Shown here in pieces: positions 34,140 to 42,609 of a stretch of DNA of 64,000 nucleotides (the first letter of the stretch is position 1; each line of letters begins with the position of its first letter). Position numbers and translations under genes: made by a program. The notes beneath the pieces are model-generated. The model saw only the letters and a list, made by a program, of their open reading frames with translations, did no database searches and had not been told where the DNA came from. This DNA comes from Harmothoe impar (taxonomy: Eukaryota; Annelida; Polychaeta; Phyllodocida; Polynoidae), in contig OX381721.1 of NCBI GenBank assembly GCA_947462335.1, positions 40,264,488-40,328,487 on the forward strand. Reading direction: 5' to 3'.

Positions 34140-34937
34140 ATGGCGCCGCAGAGGGCGCGAGTTTTTAAAAGACGGACACGCGAACAAAGTGCCCTCCTCA
34201 ACTGCCCGGCTATTTTTTTATCTCAAAGTAGAGAGCGTCACGTAGTTGAGGCTCACGCTTCTCTTGAAGCGTTCCAAATTCTCCAGAAAAGCAAAGCCGA
34301 GTGCCAAAGAAATCGTCGTTATACAAGAGCGGAAAAGGAAAACGTAGCGACATGGCCGAGAGCCGTCTTCTCAGAACAGTATTTACTCCACCAATGCATA
34401 ATAGCCGCTATCAGCGCCCCCACTCGTTGGGCGTTTCATGAAAAGAAAGAGCGCTGCTACTCTCACCCTGTCTCCTCTTATAAAGTGAGAATAAGCGCTA
34501 TGAAACGATTCGACAAGCCGATCGGTTTTTTGGGAGTGACTGCAGCTCCCACTCGGTGGGCGCGCGTTGTGGCCGACGTGAACACGGTCTCTAAACGTTT
34601 CGACGTCGTCACTTGTTATCCCGCATATTACAAGGCAGCCGAATTGAAGAAGATAGGGACGCACTATTTTAACATACGCTCCAATATGTATTTGTCACCG
34701 CCGCGCTCGCACTCCTTATTGCTTTTTAGAGACGATCGTGTCACAACACAGAAAAAGAAAAAAAAGCGGCAAAGCGACGAGCTTTGCCTAAATGATCAAA
34801 AAAAAAAAAAAAAAAAAAAAAGATTGATCTGCGCTTTTCTCTCCTCCTCTCCTCCTCCTCTTCTTTTTTTAAAAAAAATAAATATTTGTATCAGACTCCT
34901 CTGGAGTCTGATACAAACATTTATGAGTATTGAGTGA
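34140..34937 (+). CDS. Unknown protein, basic, with two APTRWA repeats
   Basis: The ORF starts at ATG 34140, about 245 bases after the predicted start site, and could encode up to 265 aa. The N-terminus is very basic (RARVFKRRTRE). The tripeptide context SAPTRWAF and AAPTRWAR occurs twice, about 48 residues apart; at DNA level both copies contain a small hairpin CCCACTCGNTGGG. From about residue 205 the frame becomes Lys-rich, and a 20-plus A homopolymer at 34799-34821 follows. The true C-terminus is therefore uncertain, and the last 40 residues may be an artefact of the homopolymer. It occupies the place where other Polintons often carry large replication genes, but I see no polymerase, helicase or nuclease motif. 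Confidence 0.4.
   Translation: MAPQRARVFKRRTREQSALLNCPAIFLSQSRERHVVEAHASLEAFQILQKSKAECQRNRRYTRAEKENVATWPRAVFSEQYLLHQCIIAAISAPTRWAFHEKKERCYSHPVSSYKVRISAMKRFDKPIGFLGVTAAPTRWARVVADVNTVSKRFDVVTCYPAYYKAAELKKIGTHYFNIRSNMYLSPPRSHSLLLFRDDRVTTQKKKKKRQSDELCLNDQKKKKKKKRLICAFLSSSPPPLLFLKKINICIRLLWSLIQTFMSIE
34882..34920 (+). terminator. 15-bp perfect hairpin with 3-base loop
   Basis: TTTGTATCAGACTCC (34885-34899) is exactly complementary to GGAGTCTGATACAAA (34903-34917) around TCT, with two more pairs beyond one mismatch. It follows the poly-A tract and an AATAAA-like run (AAAAATAAATA) and precedes the ATPase gene. It could mark an RNA end or a boundary between transcription units. The function is inferred only from shape and position. 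Confidence 0.4.
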
Positions 34938-35115
34938 AAATAGAATTTATCGCAAAAATAAAAAGAAAAAAAAGACACTTCTGCAGCCGCTACTGTGACA
35001 CCGTCCGGTATCAATAAAAAGGTCCGCTGACTTTTCTCCACAACCATTCACTACCGAAACACAGCAGACAGTCAGACACACAACTACTCTCTGACGCGTG
35101 CTGAAAAAAACAAAA

Positions 35116-35832
35116 ATGTCGAGTAGTAAAAGCAAACTCTTCACAGAAATTCATTTCGACGCTCGACTACAAGGACCCTTTAGTTGTATCATTAGCGGTC
35201 CGTCGGGTTGTGGAAAATCGCGCTTGGTGGATCAATTTCTGAGCGACGTGAACAATTTGGTCACGCCGCCGGTGGAAAAGACTTTTTACCAGTACGGCGA
35301 GTGGCAACCTCTGTTTGAAAAAATGCAAAATCAGTACGGTGTGGAATTCAGAGAAGGTCTTCCTAGCAAAGAGTCTATAGCGGGAGACGTGGAAGTAGCA
35401 GAAGACGCTTTACGACCACACACTCTACTGATATTGGACGATCTGATGAGCAGTTCCAATAAGCAAGTGGTAGCTGACATCTTCACTAAATACTCCCATC
35501 ACTGGAACGTGAGCGTCATATATATCACTCAGAACCTATTCCAGAAATCACCCGACTTTCGAACTATGAGTCTGAACGCTCACTTCATGATCGTTTTCAA
35601 GAACCCGCGCGACATGGGGCAAATAGCTAGTCTGTCTCGCCAGGTGTTTCCCTCCAACGCGGCGGCCCTCTCTAGTATATTTACCCATGAACTCAAGCGG
35701 CCTCACTCATACCTCCTTCTGGACTTCAAGCAGTCAACACCCGACGATCTGAGAATACGCTCCTCTTTGACATCCATACACTCTCAGCTAGTATTCGTAC
35801 CGCTAGACAAAAAAAAGAAGAAGAGAAAGTAG
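35116..35832 (+). CDS. FtsK/HerA-type genome-packaging ATPase
   Basis: A 238-aa protein that would power genome packaging into the capsid, as in Polintons, adintoviruses and other viruses with A32-type ATPases. A Walker A motif GPSGCGKS lies at residues 28-35, Walker B LLILDD at 104-109, and YITQN at about 136-140, where this family has a polar sensor residue. The length is normal for the group. I chose ATG 35116 because the frame upstream of it starts only at GTG and the motif spacing fits. The C-terminus is Lys-rich. A TATA-like CAATAAAAAGG lies about 100 bases upstream. The gene is intact and is the best preserved of the morphogenesis genes. The next ORF begins 7 bases after its stop. Confidence 0.93.
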   Translation: MSSSKSKLFTEIHFDARLQGPFSCIISGPSGCGKSRLVDQFLSDVNNLVTPPVEKTFYQYGEWQPLFEKMQNQYGVEFREGLPSKESIAGDVEVAEDALRPHTLLILDDLMSSSNKQVVADIFTKYSHHWNVSVIYITQNLFQKSPDFRTMSLNAHFMIVFKNPRDMGQIASLSRQVFPSNAAALSSIFTHELKRPHSYLLLDFKQSTPDDLRIRSSLTSIHSQLVFVPLDKKKKKRK

Positions 35833-35839
35833 TAGCAAA

Positions 35840-36172
35840 ATGGCTTCTCATCTACTCAAAAGACACTTTGGCACTCTCAAGCACTTAGCTAAGTGCTCGC
35901 CAAAGGACTGCTCGCATTTAATAGACTCTGGAAGCGACGATCTGATCGCAGCGTTGAGTGAGATCTGTCACAATTTACTCGTAGGGAACATCCCGCTCAG
36001 CGACAAACAACTGGACAAGCTTCGAGAATCGGCTGACGTGTTGAGGGAGGTCGGCAAAAAATCTACTCCCATCAAAAAAAAGAGACGCGTCCTGGTACAA
36101 GAGGGAGGTTTCCTCATTCCGGCTCTCATAGGGATGGCCTTACCGCTTATAAAGAGCATTCTCCGTATATGA
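35840..36172 (+). CDS. Small virion-type protein with LVQEGGFL hydrophobic tail
   Basis: A 110-aa ORF starting 7 bases after the ATPase stop. The N-terminal 75 residues are mixed helical sequence. After a basic KKKRR stretch comes LVQEGGF followed by a hydrophobic, membrane-active-looking tail ending near IKSILRI. Small proteins with a basic stretch, a V/L-Q-x-GG-F motif and a hydrophobic end recur next to the ATPase in animal Mavericks/adintoviruses. I recall them as virion proteins, possibly processed by the protease, but the exact function is not established. The gene is intact. Its stop overlaps the next ATG. Confidence 0.65.
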   Translation: MASHLLKRHFGTLKHLAKCSPKDCSHLIDSGSDDLIAALSEICHNLLVGNIPLSDKQLDKLRESADVLREVGKKSTPIKKKRRVLVQEGGFLIPALIGMALPLIKSILRI

Positions 36173-37380
36173 GACACCTCATTCGACACCTACTCGCCGA
36201 CACTACCACCACTACCACCACCGCCAGCGCCATCGCCACCGTCGCCCCTATGACAGACTCAGAGCAGCAACAACACTACAAACGCTTAGCGCTCGTGGAT
36301 CCTGAGACGCTCTACAAATCATCACGAGGAGGTCTACTTCATCATGTGCCCACTGCTGCTAGTAGTAGCGCTGCTACTACTGCAGTCGCTGCTGCTAGTA
36401 CTTCTACTGCTCCAAACCTTCCTCCTCTTCCTGATGAGCGTAGTGAAAAGAACGAGAGTTCCGCCGCCTCCTCTTCCACCCCTGCCACCGCCGCCCGCCT
36501 ACCTACCAATATGGCCTATTACCACAAGCAGGCAGAACAATCCCTTCATCCCAACCCGGCATTGCACCAGGTGCTACAGTTTATCTACAGGGACTTGGAC
36601 TTAGTGTTGAACGATCCCACTTTGGAATCGCGCGAGAAAATGTTGAAATACCGAAGGTTGTTGAATAGATTGCAATTTTTTCTCGCGAATCCCAACAACA
36701 GCAACATCTCTTCATCCTACACTTCTTCGCCACCGGCTCACCTCCGTCAGTCTGCTGAAGAAGCCAGCGCGTCCCTACTTGAGCGGTTGGTGAACCAAGT
36801 TCCCAAGAGGAATCGCATCCGGACCGCTGCGCTGTACAGGAAATTGGAGAAATCCGGTCTGGTCAAGTGGAACGAGGACGGTGCGGTGCGCGAGATGTCG
36901 GGTCGGAGAATACAACCTGAGCGTCACATCAACATAGTGGAATTACTGAGCGACGCCGCCAGGTTCAGGAAGACGGAGAACAGACCGGCGGGCTACTCTC
37001 CGTTGACAAAAGCGCTGCACGAAACAGATCCCACAGACTTCTTGATCGGAAACTATCTGTATAAAGCGAGCGGACCTGGCCGACCTTTGGACACACGGCT
37101 TACTGACAGAGGTCGGAAACGAGCGAGCTCCGACTCGGAAGAAGAAGAAGAAGAAGAAGAAGAAGAAGCAGCAGCAGCAGGCTCTTCTTTCCAGGTGGAC
37201 GATCAATCCTCTGACGACGACGAGGGCAGTGAACTTTTCCAAACCCCGACTACAGTGAAACCGTCGTCATATAGGAGCGCGGCGAGTAAGAAAAAGAAAG
37301 GTCGCAACCACCTAGCGCAGGCGTCGTACACTCCCGCTCCTGGTGCTACTCCATCAGGCCGACGATGGGAAAAGCAGTGA
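36169..37380 (+). CDS. Conserved Maverick-type protein with low-complexity insertions
   Basis: The ORF of 403 aa overlaps the previous stop (ATATGA) and runs 16 bases into the integrase gene. The first ATG gives a poly-Thr leader; ATG 36250 is an alternative start and gives a cleaner N-terminus. Residues of about 30-130 are Ser/Ala/Thr-rich. The central part (about 215-310) is the conserved-looking core: RNRIRTAALYRKLEKSG, then a W-x-E-D-G-x-V block, HINIVELLSDAARFRK, then TDFLIGNYL. I associate this pattern with an unnamed protein of animal Mavericks/adintoviruses. An acidic run (Glu, about 325-335) and a basic tail follow. The function is unknown. GAA and GCA triplet repeats have probably lengthened it. 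Confidence 0.6.
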   Translation: MRHLIRHLLADTTTTTTTASAIATVAPMTDSEQQQHYKRLALVDPETLYKSSRGGLLHHVPTAASSSAATTAVAAASTSTAPNLPPLPDERSEKNESSAASSSTPATAARLPTNMAYYHKQAEQSLHPNPALHQVLQFIYRDLDLVLNDPTLESREKMLKYRRLLNRLQFFLANPNNSNISSSYTSSPPAHLRQSAEEASASLLERLVNQVPKRNRIRTAALYRKLEKSGLVKWNEDGAVREMSGRRIQPERHINIVELLSDAARFRKTENRPAGYSPLTKALHETDPTDFLIGNYLYKASGPGRPLDTRLTDRGRKRASSDSEEEEEEEEEEAAAAGSSFQVDDQSSDDDEGSELFQTPTTVKPSSYRSAASKKKKGRNHLAQASYTPAPGATPSGRRWEKQ

Positions 37381-38499
37381 AGAGACTGACCAAGAAGGAA
37401 AAAGAAAAGAAGCGCGTAGTTGCTAAATATACCGACGTCAAAGCACCCTCCAGTTTCACTAGCGTGACTAAACTCCAGAAACATCATTTTCGCCACCTAA
37501 ACCCGGCCGTCATCCGAGATGCTTTAGTGTCGCTGGATGCCTACACTAAACATAAACCCATTCGGAGAAAATTCGCAAGGAACAAGACTATAACCGGTGC
37601 AATCGATCAGCAGTGGCAGATAGATCTGATGGACATGCAGGCTTTGGCGTCTCACAACGACCGCTTCCGGTACGTGGTGACGGCGACCGACGTTTTCTCT
37701 AGGTATGCGTGGGCCGTTCCCATTAAATCCAAGAGTGGTGCTGCTGTTACCGAGGTCTTCCAAAAGATGACGGACACTGGCGAGAGACAACCGCGCACTG
37801 TTCAGACAGACAAGGGGAAAGAGTTTGTGAACAAGATCTTTCAAGATCACTTGAAGAGCGAGGGCATAGTTTTTCACTGGCGAGAACGACGACATCAAAG
37901 CTAGTCTAGTGGAGCGCTTGAACCGCAGTCTGAAGGAGAAGCTGTGGCGTTATTTCACACACAAGCGCACGTATCGCTACGTAGACGTACTGCACCATGT
38001 AGTGTCTTCTTACAATCGCACTCACCACAAGACGTTGAAAATGGCGCAGGCTCAAGTCAGCTCGGAAAACAGCGAAACAGTTTTCTACCTACAAGATCTC
38101 CCAACTAACAAACAAATCGACGAAATATGGAAAAAGAAGAAAAAAACAAAGACGTCTGCCGTCGACGTCATCGCTCCGGGTGACAGAGTGAGGATGTTGA
38201 GAACTAAAGGCGCCTTTGACAAAGGGTACGAGGGAAACTGCCGCGAGGAAGTGGTCGACGTTGCTAAAACGTTGGGAAGCAGAGGGTTCGAGCTAAAAGA
38301 CGACAACGGCGAGGAGATAAAAGGCGTCTTCTACCCGGAAGAGGTTCAGAAGGTGTACAAGAGTCGTTACGACAACAACTACCTGATAGACGAGGTGTTG
38401 CGCCGCAAGACCGTCGACGGTAAAGAGCTAGCTTTCGTACGTTGGTTAGGTTACGACGACAAGTTCAACGAGTGGATCCCCGTCAAAAAAATAACGTAG
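37365..38499 (+). pseudogene. Retroviral-type integrase with C-terminal chromodomain, one frameshift
   Basis: This is the DDE integrase that would join the TIR ends to host DNA. The first catalytic Asp is in WQIDLMD (about residue 87) and the second in QTDKGKEF (about 149). The Glu is in VERLNRS in the second half, followed by RYVDVLHHVVSSYN. The C-terminal 40 residues (YLIDEV..., FVRWLGYDDKFNEWIPV) have the chromodomain pattern, which in retroelements targets modified histones. A net +1 frameshift near 37,875-37,890, just before the catalytic Glu, separates the two ORFs (37365-37904 and 37909-38499); the first ends in TAG. The break lies in ordinary sequence, not at a known slippery site. 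As read, no active integrase would be made. Confidence 0.92.
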
Positions 38500-38505
38500 A
38501 AAAAA

Positions 38506-39623
38506 ATGAACATCACCCTACCTAGCAACAGCTCTATGGAGTATTATCCTGACAACAGCTTGACGTCTTTCCGAACTCACTTCGACTCGCCGCTCCTTCT
38601 GCCCGAAGCGTACGAAGCCGCTCTGACTGAGATCATCCTCCTACAGAATGGAGTAACGTGCACGACGACGACTTGATCATCGTTGTTCCTCTGCGCACGA
38701 AGGGTTCACTAGCTGAGGCGATGAACGTTTTAAAAGACGCTAAATTCCACGAAAGAAGAAAACCGCACGTAGACTGGAGGGGAATGAAAGACGCGAACGG
38801 TCTGAGCAAGCTAATCCTCAGCGAAAAATACCCGCTGAGTGTGAAGGAAGCGAGCTATGTAACGGTGGAAGAGATGTCAGACACGTCGGAAGAGCAGCGA
38901 TTGAAACCGGAAACAAAAAGGTTCAAGAGAGAGGTCGACTTGAGACAGACGAATGCCGTATACAAGCAGTTTTTGTCCCCGGCCGTGAAGAAGAAGGCGA
39001 TCAGCGATCAAGCAAGACAGATGATCGAAAAGATGGAGAAAGACATGGAAGTGCGCACTTTGATGCCAAACATATTCAAGATACCTCCTATTTTCACCGG
39101 AAGCAACTACACCCTAGTCGAGCGCTTGAGTGAGACGTTGCGAGATGACAGACTAGGGGGCTCCAGCTTCCTGCTCAAACCGATGGGGATCTTATTGTAC
39201 GACTCCAAAAGGAAACGCGTCACCATCAAACCGCCGAGACACTGTGCTATCCTGCTGACTCAGCATCTCGCATGTGTTCTAGGCTTCGGAGAGAAGACGT
39301 GTTTCGCGTCGCCGACTACCGGCGCCTACTCGATGGATGTTTTCGGGGACGTGCACTCTGTGTACATATACACCGACATGATCCAGGAGAGACGTGTGGG
39401 CGACATGCAAGTGCCGCTGTTACGCTGCGTCGCAGTGGACAGAGGCGGAAGGCGTCGAGGTGGCGTGCAAGCTATCAGTTTTCCCCATTTGGATTATTTC
39501 CCCTTGAAATCCAAGAGGTTTACCGAGGTCGGCATCTATTTAAGAGACCGATCCGGCCATTCCATCCCATTCAGTAGAGGCGAGGTGACCGTGACACTTC
39601 ATCTGAGACCTATTGAGCGCTAA
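38506..39623 (+). pseudogene. Minor capsid (penton-like) protein, one frameshift
   Basis: The ATG at 38506 lies 7 bases after the integrase stop and begins MNITLPSNSSMEYYPDN, then ALTEI. This is the typical start of the single-jelly-roll minor capsid protein of Mavericks (V/I-TLPSN...; ...L-x-EI). A net -1 frameshift near 38,635-38,645 ends this frame early. The rest continues in another frame from WSNV to 39623. The long downstream part (about 320 aa) ends in FPLKSKRFTEVGIYLRD and a Val/Thr-rich strand. Penton-like proteins sit at the five-fold vertices. As read the gene is broken after about 45 codons. Confidence 0.8.
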
Positions 39624-39634
39624 AACAAAAGAAA

Positions 39635-40051
39635 ATGATGCGTGAACGCGTTCCGTACTTTCCACCCAAGCGCACCGTCGGCAGAGGGTACAGCGATTAC
39701 TACAACGCGCAGCTGGGCAACGGCATCAACGTGTACAGCGGGCGCTCTTTCCAGAGCGGGCACGGTTTGGACAGCGCTCTGTTAGGTCTGATGCGCTCGG
39801 CTACCCCGCTATTGAAGTCAGTGGGAAAAACGCTGCTCCGCGCCGGTGTGGGTGTAGCTAAAGATGTGCTGGCGGGTCGGACTTTAAAGAGCAGCGTGAA
39901 AGACCGAGGCGCAGGCGCTCTGAAGAGACTGGCGAGTACGGCGTTCTCAGGAGGAAAGAAAACTGGCGCGTCTAAGAAACGTCGCCGGCGTTCTCCTCAG
40001 ACGGGCGGTGGCTCTTGCAAGAGACATAGAGGGGATGTATTCGACCGGTAA
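39635..40051 (+). CDS. Small basic virion/core protein (adenovirus pVI/pX-like role inferred)
   Basis: A 138-aa ORF starts 12 bases after the minor capsid gene. It has an aromatic N-terminus with YYNAQLGNG and FQSGHGLDSALLGL, then an amphipathic stretch (RSATPLLKSVGKTLLRAG). A Gly/Lys/Arg-rich tail with RRRRSP and KRHR ends it. Proteins with a G-x-G-L...L-x-R-x-A-x-P-x-x-K start and a basic tail lie beside the capsid genes in many animal Mavericks. They are thought to be internal virion or DNA-binding proteins. The gene is intact. It is followed by 80 bases containing the MCP promoter. Confidence 0.65.
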   Translation: MMRERVPYFPPKRTVGRGYSDYYNAQLGNGINVYSGRSFQSGHGLDSALLGLMRSATPLLKSVGKTLLRAGVGVAKDVLAGRTLKSSVKDRGAGALKRLASTAFSGGKKTGASKKRRRRSPQTGGGSCKRHRGDVFDR

Positions 40052-40068
40052 GCGCCTAGGCGCTTAGG

Positions 40069-40076
40069 TATAAATA
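40069..40076 (+). promoter_or_regulatory. TATA box and initiator of the major capsid gene
   Basis: TATAAATA at 40069-40076 is followed at 40099-40105 by GTCAGTC, a good match to the metazoan initiator TCAGT, at the canonical spacing of about 31 bases. The ATG of the MCP lies at 40132. This is the clearest core promoter of the element and would give a short 30-base leader. Confidence 0.65.
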
Positions 40077-40131
40077 AAAAGACCTGGAGGCGGCCGGCGT
40101 CAGTCTGTCGTCCGTGTGAAGAGAGAACACA

Positions 40132-41439
40132 ATGGCTTACGTACACGAGAGCAGTAACGAGTGCGCGCTCTCTGAGCTCGACCTGCACACCGTAGCGCCG
40201 ACTCAGACTACTATCTTAAAGTCGTCTTTCCTCGGGATAGAAACAAAAAACTCTTTAGAGGATGGAGGTAACATAAATTTCACCATCAACAAGTCGCAAG
40301 AGTACACAGACCTGAACGAGAATTACCTTCATCTGGAATGTCAAGTGCTGAAAGCGAACGGGGCGGCGCTAGAGGACAACGACGTGGTAGCTCTGGTGAA
40401 CAACTTGGCTCACTCGCTCTTCAAAGACGTCCAAGTCTCCATCGGCGGTTTCAAAGTGTCTGGCAACACCGAGACCTACCCTTACCGAGCTTACTTGGAA
40501 GGGTAACTCAACTACAACAAAGACGTGAAGCGCGGCGTCATGAGCGCCCAGGGGTGGCATGAAGATACGCTTGGTCAGTTTGACACGTTGACTAACGCGA
40601 ATGCGGGGTACGCTGCGCGCAGGAAGCTAATCTCCAACCAGCGCATTTCGCTGATGGCGCGACTGCACTTTGACCTGGCTCATCAACCGAAGCTCATCGT
40701 TGGAGAGACAGAAATCAATCTCACTCTGAAACAGGCAGCGCCCTCTTTCTATCTGATGTGCGCCCCTGACGCAGGCTACAAATTGAAGATCTACAAAGCA
40801 AAGCTCTACGTGCGACGTGTGTTGGTGGCGGACGCTGTAGCGGAAACGCATGAAAGAGCAGTGATAGAACACGGCCCCTTCGACTACCCGGTGAACAGAG
40901 TGGAGGTGACGACGTACGCCATCCCTCAAGGTAACAGAGATCACAGCTACACGCACTCCAACACAGGCCAGCTTCCCAAGTCGATGATGATTTGCTTCCT
41001 GGACCACGACGCCTTCAACGGTAACTACAACAAGAACCTGTTCGAGATGAAGCATTACGACATCAGCTCGCTTCAAGTGGTAGTGAACGATCAGAAGGTG
41101 CCGAACGACGCTTACGTGCCCGACTTTAAAACCAAAGCGGCCGTGAGAGAGTACTTGGCGCTACACACGGAAACGGGGATGTACGAGGGCGCGCGCTCGT
41201 GTGGTATTTCATACGAGCAATTCCTGAACGGTTACACGGTGTTCCCCCTCGATTTAACCCCAGACAGATCGCACGACGGGTGTCGCGTGAACCTTATAAG
41301 AGCGGGTCAGCTGAGGGTGGAAGTCAGTTTCCGCTCGGCGCTACAAGCGACAACAACGGTGCTACTCTACTTAGTGTACGACAACGTCGTCGAGCTGACC
41401 AGAGATCGACATCCCATCACCGACTACCACATGAACTGA
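40132..41439 (+). pseudogene. Double-jelly-roll major capsid protein, in-frame stop
   Basis: This is the hexon-like protein that builds the shell. The N-terminal part (40132-40506) shows the family pattern: INFTINKSQEYTDLNENYL, then LVNNLAHSLFKDVQVSIGG, then ETYPYRAYLE. The downstream part in the same frame (to 41439) includes FDLAHQPKLIVGETEINLTL, PNDAYVPDF and RVNLIRAGQLRVEVSF with a C-terminal YDNVVELTRDR. A TAA at 40504-40506, at a place where relatives continue without interruption, splits the gene after 124 codons. Otherwise the frame is open over about 435 codons, the usual family length. The family is often labelled F54H12.2-like in animal genomes. A single substitution could explain the stop. 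Confidence 0.93.
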
Positions 41440-41463
41440 AGACAAGACAGCAGTACTTAGCGT

Positions 41464-41916
41464 ATGAATACGCTAGAAATAAGTAGAGTGTTGAAGGAAA
41501 ACGTTCACACAAAACATCGTTTCCTAGGTGTTTTCTCTTGTGACACTATTCCGAAGCACCCTATCAAAGACACTTGTTTCGTGAGCAACACAGATCCGCA
41601 ACATTTACCAGGTCAGCATTGGGTAGCGTTTTACGTGTCGAGCACGGGTGAAGTGTACTACTTTGATTCCTTCGGCTTACCGCCGCTGAGTGCGGAGTTC
41701 TTCTCTTTCGTGGAACGCTCTGCTCCGTTCAAGTGGCAAAGAAACCGCGTTCAACTACAAGACACTTCTGCTGACACCTGTGGACCTCATTGCGTTCATT
41801 TCCTAATTGAAGCATGTCGAACAAGAAACCCCAAGAAGTGCGTCATGCGAATGAGCAAAATCCCAAAGCTGAGCGACCGGACAGTGAGTCAGAAGCTATC
41901 GATGATGGTGTTGTGA
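41464..41916 (+). CDS. Adenain-like (Ulp1-fold) maturation protease
   Basis: A 150-aa cysteine protease that would cleave virion precursors. Catalytic candidates are His52 (PGQHWVAFYV), Asp68 (YYFDSFG), Gln99 (VQLQD) and Cys106 (DTCGPHC). The Gln-to-Cys spacing of 7 is the same as in adenovirus protease. The N-terminal F-S-C-D-T-I-P segment and N-T-D-P are also family features. All key residues are present and the ORF is intact. The start at ATG 41464, 25 bases after the MCP stop, fits the usual length. The 3' part overlaps another ORF in a different frame from 41814. Confidence 0.92.
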   Translation: MNTLEISRVLKENVHTKHRFLGVFSCDTIPKHPIKDTCFVSNTDPQHLPGQHWVAFYVSSTGEVYYFDSFGLPPLSAEFFSFVERSAPFKWQRNRVQLQDTSADTCGPHCVHFLIEACRTRNPKKCVMRMSKIPKLSDRTVSQKLSMMVL

Positions 41917-42116
41917 CAGAAAAAACGGGTTGTTGCGATGGCGGACGTTTCGTGGAAGCAAAGATTCTCTGCCTTGCCGAAATGGTGTTGGATTTATCCC
42001 AAGTCGTGCAATGTCTATTGGAGAGAGGCCGTCAGGGGTGTGGTGCGAGTGACGGCGGCGTGAGACTTTGCGGTCTGTTCGGTTGCAAATCGAAGAAGAA
42101 AGCTAAAAAAGCATAA
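41814..42116 (+). CDS. Small Cys/Lys-rich ORF overlapping the protease gene
   Basis: A 100-aa frame starts at ATG 41814 inside the last 100 bases of the protease gene. It runs 200 bases past the protease stop and ends 52 bases before the right TIR. It has an acidic/polar N-terminus, a central hydrophobic helix-like part (EAKILCLAEMVLDLSQVVQCLLERG), several Cys and a Lys-rich end. I do not recognise it. Filling the otherwise empty space before the TIR favours a real gene; the overlap and lack of homologue knowledge argue for caution. Confidence 0.4.
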   Translation: MSNKKPQEVRHANEQNPKAERPDSESEAIDDGVVTEKTGCCDGGRFVEAKILCLAEMVLDLSQVVQCLLERGRQGCGASDGGVRLCGLFGCKSKKKAKKA

Positions 42117-42167
42117 ACTTGTGTGTTTTTGATTGAAATGAAAATAAGAATAAAATGAAAAAAAAAG

Positions 42168-42603
42168 GAAATTATCTTGTTGTGTTTTTATTTCTATATA
42201 TAAGTTATATAACTTTGTTTACAAACAGTCACGTGTCACGTGGTGTTGTTTACAAACAAGAGAGCCACGTGGTGTTGTTTACAAACAAAACCCTAAGTAG
42301 GTCACGTTACCATAGTTACCAGAATGCTGGCTTCTGATTGGCTGAGCCTAAGTAGGTCACGTGACGTAAGTAGGTCACGTTACCATGGTTACCAGAATGC
42401 CGGCCTCTGATTGGCTGAGAGCTTCTAAGTAGGTCAGTAGGTCACCCAGAATGCTGGCTTCTGATTGGCTGAGAGTCCTAAGTAGGTCACGTTACCATGG
42501 CAACGGGTCACGTGACCAAATGGAGGCCTCTGATTGGCTGCATCTCGAGTGAGTAATAAACAGTACTTAAGCATAGTCCCGTTCCGATACAATATATACT
42601 ACT
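42168..42603 (-). repeat. Right terminal inverted repeat of the Polinton
   Basis: Inverted copy of 32055-32507, about 17 bases shorter through small indels in the inner FOX/E-box and poly-A parts. It has four CTGATTGGCT boxes (42334, 42407, 42461, 42530) and X-box palindromes at 42306-42319, 42379-42392 and 42491-42504 (GTTACCATGGCAAC, a textbook RFX site). The end is ATATACTACT followed directly by GACATG. Confidence 0.95.
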
Positions 42604-42609
42604 GACATG
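42604..42609. repeat. Right target-site duplication GACATG
   Basis: Direct repeat of 32049-32054, flanking the right TIR with no gap. Confidence 0.95.

Larger units (their letters stand above)
32055..42603. mobile_element. Polinton/Maverick (adintovirus-like) endogenous element, 10.55 kb
   Basis: The element starts AGTAGTATATATTGTATCGG and ends with the exact complement, inside a perfect 6-bp target duplication GACATG. Its gene set is a packaging ATPase, retroviral-type integrase, minor and major jelly-roll capsid proteins, an adenain-like protease and small virion-type ORFs. That set defines the Polinton/Maverick/adintovirus group. Most genes run rightward with short gaps or small overlaps; one alanine-rich ORF at the left end runs leftward. 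No protein-primed DNA polymerase B, helicase or Rep-like ORF is visible in any frame. Integrase, minor capsid and major capsid are each interrupted. Outer TIR sequence is almost identical on both sides, so insertion (or TIR homogenisation) appears recent. Confidence 0.95.

Noticed and set aside
37870..37910. Programmed +1 frameshift in the integrase
   Set aside because: No known slippery motif in phase and no stop-stimulated site; an ordinary one-base indel is simpler, and two other core genes are also broken.
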